64,000 bases of DNA, taken from positions 1,331,649 through 1,395,648 of the forward strand of contig NW_011887295.1 of the NCBI RefSeq assembly GCF_000151315.2, read 5' to 3'. The stretch is from Capsaspora owczarzaki ATCC 30864. Taxonomy: Eukaryota > Opisthokonta > Filasterea. Position numbers and translations under genes: made by a program. Below the pieces are notes generated by a model. It was not told where the DNA came from. It did no database searches and saw only the letters and a list, made by a program, of their open reading frames with translations. Positions 47,601 through 58,844 of the stretch are shown here, piece after piece. The stretch's first letter is position 1. Each line of letters opens with the position of its first letter.

Positions 47601-48507
47601 GGCGGAACAGGCCGTCCTCGGTCTTTGCGAGCTTGACGTCGGTGATTGCCTCGAGCACCGTTCCACCATTGCCATTGCCATTGCCATTGCCAGTGCCAGA
47701 GCCACCCGTGAGCCAGCTGTTGGTGGAATCGTCATTGTCTTGGTGACTGCGTCCGCTGAGCAGATCGTCTTCGCCTGCACCTCCTGCACCTCCTGCACTG
47801 CCACTGTGACTGTGGCTGGCAGACACGCGGGACAGCGGCATCCGGCCAAAGTGCTCGCGAAGTCGCGCCTCGGTCAAGTGCTTTGGCAGATTCTTGATAA
47901 TCAGACGACTGTAGTTGTTATTGTTGCTGTTGCTATTGCTGTTGCTGCTGGGCGAGGCGGACGAGGCCGACGCGTTGGAACCAGATGCGTGGCCGTCGTC
48001 GTCGCCGTCGTCGTGGTCACCAGCGCCAGAGCCACCGCTGCCGTGATTGCCGCTGTGACTGCTGCGCTGATGATGGCTGCGACCGGCCATCGAGTGCTGC
48101 TGCTGCTGCTGCGGCGGCGGCGGCGGTGGCGGCTGCTGACCTTGGCCGTCCCAGCGACCGCTGCTGCTTGCACCACGAGGAGCCGCCCCGCCACGGCCAC
48201 GGCCACCAAAGCCACTGCCATTGCCGCCGCGTCCACGCCCGCGACCCACACTGCTGCCACGATCGCCGTCATGGCCTCTGTCGTAGCTGTCGGAGCGGCT
48301 GCCGTACCCGCCGCGACCACTGCTGAAGCCACCGCCACGAGCACTGAAGCCACCCCGACCACCACCGCCGCGACCACCACTGCTGAAGCCGCCACGACCA
48401 CCGCGAGGGCCGCTCTCATCGCTGCCGTTGCTAAAGCGTGGCGACCGACGAATGCCGTCGCTGCCACCACCGTCGTCGTTGCCGAAAAGCGAGCGACGCG
48501 ATGCCAT
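44657..48507 (-). CDS. RBM19: Five-RRM ribosome-biogenesis protein, RBM19/Mrd1
   Basis: Nucleolar factor for 18S rRNA processing. Exons: 48507-45442, 45359-45175, 45043-44826 and 44727-44657 (3,540 nt, 1,179 aa). Five RRMs occur in Mrd1 order. RRM1 starts SRLIIKNLPKHLTEARLREH, with a ~60-residue Ser/Gly-rich insertion before RRFGFIGFKTPQ, then the conserved PRPWSRYS. RRM2 has GRLFVRNLPYTCTEDDL and GFAFVLF. RRM3 has TVILVKNIPFSATEDELRPL and the shorter ALAVVEFAQPSEA. RRM4 has TLFVKNLNFDTSDASL and GYGFVEL. RRM5 has KLIVRNVPFEATRKELFDVF, SPFGQLKSVRLPQK and HRGFAFIEFLTKEEA, ending near LVLEWAAEDAS. The first ~110 residues are an RGG/GAR tract followed by His-, Ser- and Asn-rich sequence. RRM1 of animal and yeast orthologues instead starts almost at the N-terminus, so this extension is unusual. 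The gene converges on ELYS (193 bp). Confidence 0.93.
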
Positions 48508-48635
48508 GATGATCTGAGAAAAACAGGAAAATGGAAAATAAGAAAAAAAACCAAGAATGATGAGCCGATCAGAAAATAGCAAAATCTAAATACTAGTAGT
48601 TGTCATTTCCACACTCTTGCTTTTTTGCATTCAAC
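48508..48635. promoter_or_regulatory. Compact bidirectional promoter, RBM19 / CFAP410
   Basis: Only 128 bp separate the two divergent ATGs. The sequence is A-rich with no obvious TATA box. Both transcripts must start within or overlap this interval. Confidence 0.6.
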
Positions 48636-49593
48636 ATGTCAAACAACTCACTCTCGGAAGCAGTCGTCCTCGCAAAGACCGGCGCGAAAACGCTGCTCGA
48701 CGTGCGTCACTTGCACTGCTGGGGCGAAGAGTTTGGCGACATTTCCATCGTTGCACGCATGGCGAACGTCGAAGTGCTGAGTTTGAGGTGAGTGAGTGAG
48801 TGAAGGAGGTAACGATTTGGACCTGTCACTCAATGTCTGAGATGCTCGTTCTCTGCCAGCGCGAATAAAATCTCGCATTTGCAGCCAATGAGGGCGTGCT
48901 TGAAACTCAAGGAGCTCTACCTGAGACACAACCAGATAGCCAGCGTCGCCGAGTTGCAATGGCTGCGCAAGCTCCCAGAACTCAGGTCGCTGTGGCTCTC
49001 CGACAACCCAGTCACCGCTCTGCCAAATTATCGCCTTCAAGTCATTGCATTGCTGCCTCAGCTTCAGATACTGGACAACTTGGGTATGTAGTTGGCTGAG
49101 CAGTGCCTCATTGTTGCTCCCTTCAGGGAAAGGCGTTCGGCGTTGATGATGATTTTGACAGGTTTTGGAACCACTCAACCAACCCTTCTTCTGATGTGTT
49201 GCAGTCGTTGGCGCAGCTGAACGCTCGGCCATTCCACCATCATCTCGACCAGTTCAGAAGTCTCCTCCAACACAAACTGGCCTTCCAACAAACCCTGCGT
49301 GCCGCAATTGCCAGCATCACGACCCGCACGAGTCGCATCTGAAACAACACGTCGAGCAACAGCCTCCTCCTCGCTCGAGTGCATCGCCAGCAGCTCCCGC
49401 GACGCCGCCTGTGTCTCCAAAAGTCAGTGTCGTCGGGCCATCCGTGGAGCGGCCTTCTGCGAACAATGGTTCTCCGACCAAAACAGCGCCGTCCGCCCCA
49501 TTGCAAGCCGTTCTGGTCCTGCTGCCCTTGCTGAGCAAGAACGAGCAGCTTCATGTGTTGCATGCGCTTCAAAGGCAACAGCCGCAACAGTAG
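48636..49593 (+). CDS. CFAP410: Leucine-rich repeat protein CFAP410 (C21orf2)
   Basis: Cilium-associated LRR protein that in animals binds NEK1. Exons: 48636-48787, 48860-49083 and 49205-49593 (765 nt, 254 aa; human 256). The N-terminus VVLAKTGAKTLLDVRHLHCW, then GDISIVARMANVEVLSL, mirrors the human start (VLTRAKASELHSVRKLNCW). LRRs follow (ANKISHLQPM, LKELYLRHNQIASVAELQWL, LRSLWLSDNPVTALPNYR) with the LRR cap LPQLQILDN. A Pro/Ser-rich linker follows. The C-terminal helix (PLQAVLVLLPLLSKNEQLHV) matches the human NVLTAILLLLRELD helix. The second intron was placed at 49084-49204 because that alone keeps the frame into the C-terminal helix; a nearer acceptor (CTTCAG, 49126) leads to a stop. Confidence 0.85.
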
Positions 49594-49794
49594 CCGTGAT
49601 TAAATCTGAAGCGCTGCGAGTTTTTTTTTTTTTTTTTTTTGTTTTATTTTGCACTGAAAAGGCGATGATGGAAACGCAAGTCGAAAAAATGAAAAATCTG
49701 ATTATAATAATACAAAAAAATATCAAAACGCTCCAACACAAAAACTGCTCGATGTGGGATGAAGTGGGTGAATGGGTGGGGTAGAAGACAGGTT

Positions 49795-49795
<1 letters not shown>

Positions 49796-49827
<32 letters not shown>

Positions 49828-49828
49828 A
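49796..49828. repeat. (GA)n microsatellite in the 3' spacer
   Basis: About 14 GA units lie between the convergent CFAP410 and KANSL1 stop codons. A T20 run lies near 49,621-49,640. Confidence 0.9.
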
Positions 49829-49850
49829 CAAAAGTGTGAAGCCACGCGGG

Positions 49851-52800
49851 TTACTCGGTCATTGGCAACGCGTCTGAGGCGGCGGAGGCAGGCGTGTCGG
49901 AAAGATCCTTCCGGATGACCGACTTGCCCAGCTTGAGAATGAGCACAGTCTTGACGGGCGGACCAGAAGGCGGTGCGACATCAGCGGACGTAGCAGGAAC
50001 AGGAGGAGCGGAAGCACGCGCGCGAGCCGGTCGAGGTCGGCGGTCGCGCTTGCGCGGAGTGCTGACACTATAGTCATCGTCAGAGTCTTCGCCGACAGCA
50101 TGGCGGTGATTGGAAGATGCAGATGGCGCTTCATCGTCCTCGTCATCTTCATCGTCATCACTGTCATCACCATCGTCGTTCTCGGCGTCGCGGTTGTCCT
50201 CGTCCTGGTCGTCGTGACTATCGTTGGCATTCTCAACCTCCAGCTCGTCATCCGCATGATTGGCTCGCTGAGGCTCGTCGTCCTCCTCCTCATCGTCTTC
50301 GTCTTCGTCGTCCGGGCTGTCGCTGTCATTGTCCTCGGTTTTCACGGCGTAGCCGTTCGAATGCGACAGACCTCCAGCCATGACATGTCCAGCCATGAAA
50401 CCAGGGGCCGCGACAAACGGAAGTGGCTGCTGCCTGCCATGGATGGTTTGAATGTGATCATAGTAAAAGTAGTGCGGACGCTCGCTCCACTGCGGCGACG
50501 CGCGGTAGGCCTCCTCGTAGCGAAGCCGCTCATTCATCAGCTGCGACTCGATGGCGTTGTTTTCAGTCAGAACTTGCTCAAACTGGGCGCGCGTCATCGG
50601 GAAGGAGCGTGGCTCAAACTGGCTCTGAGCTTGAAAGTCTGCAGCAGAAAAGTGCTGGACATAGTTGCGAGCAAGCGCCTCGACGTTGCCAAACAACTCG
50701 ATCGCAGCTTCAACCTTTCGGTTGACTCCGCGGAGCTGATGCGATCCGGAAGGCGATGCAGCAGGCACATCGGAGCTGCTGTCGCCGGGGGACTCGCTGG
50801 CCGAGCTGACTGCAGTTTGCTGTTGCAGCTGCACTTGACGGAGCGAAATGGCAGCAAAGCCCATCGAGCCACCCGAAGGGCGGGGTGCGGCGGCGGCGGT
50901 GGTGGTGGTGCCAGACGAGCCAGCAGCGTCGCCCGGGCGCCCTGTCTGATCGCGCAGATTGACAAAGTTGAGGAAGCGACGACGTTCGGCGATTTCGAGA
51001 GCTTGGTGCATGCGAGCATAGGCCTCGTCCGACAAGTCCTCCTCGTGCTCTTCGTCTGCAGCACTAGCAGCAGCAGCAGCAGGAGCGACATTGGACGGCA
51101 CGGCGTCACCGGGTGTTTTGTCACTGGGTGTCTCGCTGGCAGACACTGGCTCGTTGCCAGCAACTTCGGAAGACGCTCCATTCTTTGAGGGGACAACGGT
51201 GTCGGAGCGCCAACTGGGCGTCAAAATCTCCTTGTACTGAATGCGCTCAATACGTGCCGTGCTCTGCGGCACAATCATGTTGTCAAAGTCCCAGTCGTCC
51301 ATGTGACGCCTTTTGCGCGCTGCTGCAGGTGCGACAAACGGCGAGTTGGGATCACTGGGAGCAGGCGACCCAAATGCCGACCCAGCTCCGAGCGGTGAGG
51401 ATGGAAAAGACGAGGCGAGCGAAGATGGACGGGCTGAGCTGGAGGGACGTCGTGAGTTGCCGCCCAGGCGAGGTGGCGTTGCATACGACGCTGGTGGCAA
51501 GGAGGTGCTGCTGAACGAGTTGGTGCGCGCGCGGGACACGCTGCCGGGCAGCGAGGTCGAGGTTGTGCGCTGGTTTTTGAGCGCAGCGGGTGCAGCAAAG
51601 CCGCCATCCTCCGTCATCATCGGGTCGTGCTCGCTGCTGCTGCTGCCGTTGTTGGCAAATTGCAACTGTTGCAATGACTGCTTGTATTGGGCGAGCTGCT
51701 GAGCAACGACCGCAGGGTCAAACTCGGACGATCGGCCACTGGCAAGGCTGGCTGTGGCTTGCACCAGCCGTTGCTGCAGGGCCTCAAGCTCTTGCTGCTG
51801 GTGCTCCAGTGACTGCACAACATGCTGCGAATCAGGGACGGAGGGGCCTGCCGATGAAGACCCCTGCATGCTGTTGACGAACGCGGCTGCTGCGGCAGCG
51901 TGATTGAGGGCGGAGGGACGTGTTGCGGCGGAAAAGGCGATGGCCTCTTGTGATTGCTGTTGCGAATAGAGCTGTTGCATGTGCGCACGTGTGATGGCCA
52001 TGTTGAACGGCGCAAAGTTCATTTCAGGCGACATGTCGGTCGAAAACGACAGAACTGGATGGAAATCTTGGTCCAGCTGCGCAATTTTCTCACTGAACGG
52101 CCGTGCCATCACCTGCGGAGCACGGCAAAGCTCAGAGTTGACACCGCCAGCCTTCAACGGCGACGACGCTGGATGCGCTGGCTGCTGTTGCTGCTGCTTC
52201 GCTGGCGTCGACCCTGACGGGAGCATGGCCATACCGCGATGCCTGCGCACAAGCGTACTTCGGTGACCACCAAGGTTGGCAATGAGTTCGGTACGCATCG
52301 CATGGGCAGCACCAGCGTCCGTGTCTGTTGCTTCGGAAACCGCTGCTGCTGCTGCATTCTCGACCACCATTGCAGACTGGACAACGTCGCGACTTTGGTC
52401 GTCCGCAGCACCAATCGCCTCGTCGGCGGCGGCAAGCACGGCAGACACGTCATTGTTCGACTCGAGAGCAGCGAGCGCCGCGCGGTCCACCACCAGCATC
52501 TCGTCCAGCAATTGGACTTGGCGCTCAAGCCAGCGCCACCGCCAGAGTACCTTGTGGCTCTCTGTCAAGTGGGTGAGGGCGGCCGTACGGCGAGCGCCAA
52601 TGTACTGGGCTGCTGCGTTTTGCAGCACACTCTCGGTGGCAATGCGATCCGTTTCCGAGTGCCTGGTGGTGAGCGGCACCGCTGGCAAATTCGCACGAGC
52701 TTTGTCGAGTGCACGTTGGAAGCTGCTCGTGTGAACCAGCTCCAGCGGTGGATGCACAAACAGACGATCAACACGGACGGTTTGGTGGCGAGATTTGCCG

Positions 52801-54507
52801 GCAATGAGCGTCTCAACGTCCGTCTCATCGCCGCTCTCATCGGTGGCATCGGGGTCGTTTGCAGCATTCTCCATGGTGCGCACGCGCTTGTAAGAGCGAC
52901 GAATCAGGCGACGCTCGACTGCTTTGCCACGCGCAGTCACAATCGAGGCAGGCCGCCGATTTTGCTTGAAGAGCATCGAAGGTACGTCGTGGTGGCTCTC
53001 AATGTCGCTGTCTTCGTCCGAAAAGTGCGACGGCGCAGCCGGATGGACATTGGGTCGCCTTCGTCGCGTTCCAGCCAGACGCAGGTTGCGGTCGTTGGCG
53101 AGCTTTTCCAGGTGCTCGCGCACGTGCCGCACGTGGTTTGAACGCGTGGTTGCAAGCAGATCTGCGTGGCGGCGCTCGAGTTCCTTTTGCTGCTCCACGA
53201 GCATTTGCATTCGGTCGTTGAGCGCTTCTTGGGTGGGCACCATGTCCAGCAGATCGTCGAGCGTCACGTCGTCGTCAGAGAGCTGCAAGTATTGGTCGTC
53301 AGACTGGTGTTGGAAGAGCCCAGTAGTAGTCGTAGCAGGGGCCTCCAAACATTGGCGGCGGCGCGCTGGCAGCTGTAACGGCGGCGTACTGGGCGGCAGC
53401 AGCCAAAAAGTCTGCGGTTGACGAGGCCAGGCTCCCCTCGACGCCAAGCATGGCAGCATCGAGAGCCGACGGTGGGCCTCCCACAGTCTCGTCCATAATT
53501 GAGAACATGATATCCTCCAAGGAGTCGGTTCCGGCATTCGCCGAATTGGCCTCGAGCCCGGTCGCGGCAGCGGAAAGCAAGGCAGAGGACGTTGTGAGGC
53601 TGGCTGCATCATCGTCGGCGACACTCGTCGAAGCCGTGCCGAGAAACGATGCCAGGGGATCTGCCTCGTCGGCAGGAGCAGTTAACAAAGCGCCCAGCAT
53701 GTCACCCGCTGCGAGTGGCAAGGCGGACGCGTCCAAGGGCGCGGAGTCATCAGCAAGCAAGGAGGACAGATTTAGAGGACCCTCACCAATTGGGGGCAAC
53801 AAGTGGGCCGCATCGGCAGAGAGCGCCGCTGACAATTCTGAAATGCTAGGTTCTGCGAGGGGGTTGACTCCCAATAGGCCGTCAAGCACGGACAAGGCTG
53901 ATGCCGAAGCTTCCATGGGTGGCGACGAGTTGCTACTGCTCGACGCGCTGCCTGCGGCGCTGTCCGAGCTGTTGCTGCTGCTGCTGCTGGAAGAGCTACT
54001 TGTGATACTGCCGTTCGGATTGCTCCCATTCTGACCATTATTACTGTGACTACTACTACTACTATTGTTGCTGCTGCTGCTATTGCTGCTACTTTGGGAC
54101 GGGTTGCTGAGAGCGTTGCCGTCTGTATTACTGCTGGTGCTGTCTAATAGGGAGGAAGCCGAGTCCTGGGGTGGAGTCAGCCAGGGCGACGTTGGCCCAG
54201 CCGCAGTTGCTGCGACCAGACTGTGATTGTCGCCCTCGGACGTTGCGAGAGCGGTGCTATCGAGAGAGGAGTTGGCCATCACAACCATATCAGACGTTGA
54301 CAACATGTCCACTTGAGATGGCGGCGACGGCAAGGGCGGGGACTGCAGGCCAAGTTTGTCGGGCGCAGCGAGCAGCTGCTGCAGCGGCGACGGATTGGCG
54401 CTCGGGTTGGCGCTTTTTCGAGGTGACGGCGATGCTTGCAAGGATGGCTCGTGGTCGGGCAGTAATGGTGCAGACGAGAGGGAGCTTGCAGGCGTCGGAA
54501 GAGTCAT
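49851..54507 (-). CDS. KANSL1-like: KANSL1-like PEHE-domain protein (NSL histone acetyltransferase scaffold)
   Basis: Probable chromatin scaffold that would hold the MOF acetyltransferase. Two long frames, 54507-53380 and 53303-49851, are joined by a 76-bp intron with a weak donor (GTTACA) and acceptor ACACCAG, giving 1,526 aa. Without it the frames are offset by one base. The N-terminal 370 residues are Ser/Asp-rich and disordered. The middle has an acidic DDVTLDDLLDMVPTQEALND segment followed by a coiled coil (LVEQQKELERRHADLLATTR). A helical region follows (VLWRWRWLERQVQLLDEMLV), reminiscent of the WDR5/coiled-coil part of KANSL1. The PEHE domain (about 1045-1155) is clear: DDWDFDNMIVPQSTARIERI, then QYKEILTPSWR, then EEDLSDEAYARMHQALE and AERRRFLNF. 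Human KANSL1 has nearly the same order ([20 protein letters not shown], then ILTPSWR, then [20 protein letters not shown]). The C-terminal tail is acidic, then basic. Confidence 0.85.
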
Positions 54508-57500
54508 GTGCACCACGGGACGAGTGGAGCGAACAGCAGCAGGTTCAAATGGAACGAACGAGCAGCAGACGCGTCAAAAAGATGTGATGCCTGTCGATAG
54601 CCTCGTTGGTTTTGTTTCGGCACCTATCGAAGCAGAGTGACAGCAGCAAAGAGGGATCAAAATGTGAGTGTGCACGAACGAACATTCGGTTGAGCTGGTT
54701 TGTTTGGTGACCATGCTGTGAGCGCTTTTTGGGGGGGATACAGGAGGGATCGAAATGGGGTGAAAGAAAAAGAGCAACGAGGAAGAGCGAGCGTGACATC
54801 CTTGTTGGGAGCAGAGTGAATCATGGCATGGCATGGCATGACATGACACGCGGTTGAGGCTGTGGGCGAAACAGCGAACGCCATCCATCCATCACAACGA
54901 CTGACGCCCCTCTCACACGCCGCAGACCACAGCATGGAGCGTGGTGAGAGCGAGCCAATACAGAGCAGCCCAAGCGAGTGCTGAAAGCCATTTCTCCACA
55001 ACACCCCAAATCCCCCGAGGGCACGCTCCACAGACACGGACACGGGCTCCAGCAACGGGAGTGAGAAAGGCCAAGACAACGACGTCGTCCTAGCGAAAAA
55101 GCAAGGTCACAGCGCTCCTCACTTGCATCCCACTTCTACACCCCCAAGGCAGGGCAGGTTACTCCAGCCACATTCACTCCTTCATCGATGCTCCGCTGTC
55201 GTGCAATGCAAAGCCGCTGTCAGGCACAGCGAACTCGCAATCTTGCACTGTTTGCACTGCGCTCTCACACAAGGAAAAAATAATAAATAATAAAATAAAT
55301 AATAAATATTTAAAATAAAAATAATAAAAAAATTCCGGTTTTTTTTTCTCCCTTGTTTATTTCTAAGTGATTGTTGTTTGTTTTTGGGGGGTTTGCGACG
55401 AAATCGGGGTTTGACTTTCCGATTTTGAAGTGGCAGGCATTGAAAACGCGGAATGGACTATCGATAGGTGGAGAGACCGAAAGGCTGCGCGTCACAGGCG
55501 TCGAGCTCGAGTGACGAGAGCGCACTCAAAAAAAAAAAAAAAAAAAAAACTTTGCCTGCATTTATTCAATTTTTTTTTTTTTGAGATGGGCCCGCCTCTG
55601 CCGAGTGAGGCTGCCTGGCCTTGCGTCAACGTAGGCCATTCGCACCAGCACTGCCGTGTGCCGACAGCAATGGCGCGTCGGTTTCCGAGAACGAGAAGTG
55701 GCTAGGTCGCACCCAGCGCCCGCACAGCCAGCTTCTCCGAAAAACGCATGCGATAGCCGAAATGACGAAAATGAAAAAAAAAAAAAAAAAGGTCAACAAA
55801 AAAAAAAATCCAAACTCCCTCGCGCCTTTAGCGTTCTGCGACGGCCACCGCGGTGCTGTGAAGGCGAGAAAGGACAGCACTGGTCGTTGTCAGAGTGCAC
55901 TTGGCGGCTGGTTCAAACGGCTGGAAAGTAGTACCAAAATGCAGCCAAAAAACGAAAACCCCCCGCACAGCTGTGCAGCCCCAAAGGAAAAAAAAAAAAA
56001 AAAAAAAGCCTGAACGAAAAATAATCACCCGCGGTTTCCGCCTGTTCAGTCCCCAGCAGAGCAGAATCCAGCCCAATGTGGACGGTCGACGCGCACGCAA
56101 TAGCAACAGGGGTTTGATATGAGAAAGCGAGCGACAAGATGAGAGCAAATGAGAAGCGAAAATGCGCCTCAAGCATGATTTTTTTTTTTTTTTTTTTTCC
56201 CCTTTAACACGCGTTGGTGAGCTGGCATTGACAAAAAAAAAAAAAAAAAAAGCGAACAAAATAAATAAAAACGCGCAATTTTTTTTCGTTAGGGTGTTGT
56301 TGAGGATTCGATTCGAGCAGAGAGAGCGTTGGGAGAAGACAAAGTCAAATAAAAAGGAAATAGGACGGAGAGCGGTGGAGAGTAGGTGGCGAGAAGTTGG
56401 GGAGAAAGTTGGGAAAAGGAAAGCTCACCTCACACACACAACAAAAAAAAAAAAAAAAAAAAAAAAAAGGACTGCTGGCACCACCGTCATGTCGGTTTGA
56501 TCTGACTCCGAAAGGCTCCGAAAGGTGCATCGACCAAGTGGCAGGCCTTTTGATGCGAAGGAGGACAAGCCGCAATAAGGGCAGCAGGTGAGATTCAGTC
56601 CCACCCGCGGAAAACAAACCAAAAGCAAAAAAAAAAACATTAGCAAGAAAAACGCCCTTCTGCGGTGCTCAGACGTCAAACTCTCTCAGATCCACCCCCC
56701 CCAAAAAAAAAAGCGCCAGAACAATCAACAGCGCAAGATAAGAACACCGCCACATGTTTGTCGTGAATGAGGCGAAAATCGCCACAGCACCTGCAATGAG
56801 ACTTCAGCCACCAATGGATTCACTCACCCAAACATCGATTGTAAGCGGTCGGGCAAGGCTCGCCGTTCACCCCCGCGTGCACAAGAAACCCTGCTGGAAT
56901 TGTGCATTGCGGCTGGGGACGCTTGCACTCGTGTGGAGCGCTTGGTGCCTTACTGACAATATACCTGAGCATCGATTGAACATTTTTCAATTGTGCACTT
57001 GAAACGCTCGCTTTGCAGCGCTCGTTTGTCGACGGGGAGCCTGGGCCCGCGCGGGGCGCACATGCGCACTGATCCCATTAATGGTTGGCGAGCCCGCATT
57101 GAGCTGTCCGGCACCGCGCACATTGATCGACTTGTCCAGACGCGCGGCAGGACACGAAAGTGAAACTGCGCCTATTTTTCTGCTTGGTTTTGTGTATGAA
57201 GGCGACTGAACTCTCCAATACATGCATCTGAAATTGGTAATGTCTCTTGGGAGCGTAGCGGACCACAGGGGGGACGATCGCATACAAGCCCATGGGCACG
57301 GTGGTCCCTGGGAGGTCGGGGATGGAGGGGGCCACGGGACACAGGCGAGAAGCACGGCGCCACAGACACGAGCTGAAGCAAGTACATGCATGGATTGTTA
57401 TGGCTCGAGATCCACACCAGCAATGTAACAAAAGCGAGATAAACATACCACGACATGCGCTATCCACTCTCGATGGACCGTTGCATGCTCGTATTGAAAT

Positions 57501-57692
57501 GGGGGGGTGTTTTTGAGTTTATTTTCATTTCTGAATTGGGCTCAGCGTTTGTCAAGCTTTTTCCCCCTCATTCTTTCACTCTAGTAGTACACAATACTTC
57601 CGCATCCATTCTAGCATGCTGCAGTCGTGATTCGGGTCAATGTTCCGGGCCAGGTCGTAACCCGTTTCCTCGGAACAAACTTATCCAGAAGT
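54508..57692. other. 3.2-kb gene-poor region between KANSL1 and glutaredoxin-3
   Basis: I find no supportable gene. The region holds many homopolymers (A runs near 55,527, 55,775, 55,985, 56,232 and 56,443; T runs near 55,570 and 56,178). It also has an extremely AT-rich patch (55,275-55,335, AATAATAAATAAT-type) and TGGCATGGCATGACATGACA short tandem units at 54,824-54,850. The 3' UTR of glutaredoxin-3 occupies the right end. Short open frames here lack codon or domain character. Confidence 0.6.
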
Positions 57693-58844
57693 TTAAGCCG
57701 ACTTGACGGGAATCATGCCTTGGAGCTCGCCAGAAGCAATCATTTCCTTGACAATGTCCAGTCCTCCGACCAGCTCGCCATCGACAATGACCATGGGGAA
57801 GGTGGGCCAGTCAAGCTTGACCTTCAGTCCTAAAAGCAACAAAACGACAACAAACAAACTGAGCATCAAGAAATCTCGCAAAAAACCGACCAGAAGCTGG
57901 GGACAGCCAGATACTACAACACACGCCCTCACCTTGGCGCACATCCTCGTCGCTGAGAATGTTGAAATAAGAGTAGTCAGCCTTGACGCCGTCCAGGAGA
58001 GTAAGGAGCTGGCGACTAAAGCCGCAGCGAGGTTCGGTGGGGGTGCCCTTGATAAAAATGACCATCTGCGATTGCTTAATCAGCGAGTCAATACGCGCTT
58101 CGAGGTTGCCACTCGTGGCGGGCTGCGCGGGAGCGACAACAGCGGCCGATTTGGGAACGGCGAGCGCTGATTGCGCTGTGATCTTCTTGGACAGCTCGGG
58201 GATGTTGGCGCCGTTGATAGTATCGACAACCTTGGAGTTCTGCAATCCAAGCATTGGAATGAGCCACGAGTGGGAGTTGGAGAGCGACACGGAGGAAAAA
58301 AAAATCGAGAAACATTCAGGTCAGTTTGCGCAAAACCCTCCACCCCGCCCAATCGCATAACTCAAAGTAGGCCGTGCGGGTACAAACAATCTGAGAAACC
58401 GGGTGGTCCAAAAGCCGAAACCCCGAAACCCTCACCTGGATGAGAAGCAGCGTTGGCACCGCGGCGATTTCGTACTGTTCTGCGGCCTCGGGCACGTTCT
58501 CTGCCTCGACCTGCTCCAACCAAGCATTTGTTGCAGAATCAATCCATGACACATAGTAAGTCAGTCGAACGTGGCGCAGCGTTCGCCGGCGGGGGGAGGA
58601 TTCATGCAAGCGCGAGAAAAGCCAGCAACGGCTCACACACGAGGCGCTCAAGCACGCACGCACGGACCTTGAAGAAGCGGACGAGCGGGTGGAGCTTGGC
58701 CAGGTCGACGAGGGCATCGTTGACTTGCTGGCATGCGTTGGCCCACGAGGCCCAGAAGTGGACGACGCTCAGGCTGCCCGTCGAAGCAGCCGCGGCGAGC
58801 GATTCTGTGAGTTGGCTGTGAGATGTAATGTCAACCAGTGCCAT
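57693..58844 (-). CDS. GLRX3: Monothiol glutaredoxin-3 (PICOT/Grx3 type)
   Basis: Cytosolic/nuclear iron-sulfur trafficking protein. Exons: 58844-58668, 58510-58436, 58239-57933 and 57829-57693 (696 nt, 231 aa). An N-terminal thioredoxin fold (about 1-105, [27 protein letters not shown]) lacks the CxxC pair, as in PICOT. It is followed by an Ala/Pro linker and one glutaredoxin domain with [17 protein letters not shown] (the [2Fe-2S] CGFS Cys), [31 protein letters not shown] and GGLDIVKEM. One Grx domain makes it like yeast Grx3/4 and unlike vertebrate GLRX3, which has two. The intron splitting the Grx domain is phase 1. The start ATG at 58844 is the only one giving the complete Trx beta-1 strand. 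Confidence 0.94.

Noticed and set aside
47002-48579. 525-codon plus-strand frame opposite RBM19
   Set aside because: The translation is dominated by Val/Ala/Thr runs mirroring the RGG and Ser tracts of the minus-strand gene.
55275-55335. AT-rich patch as an origin or centromere
   Set aside because: No supporting motif can be seen and base composition alone is insufficient.
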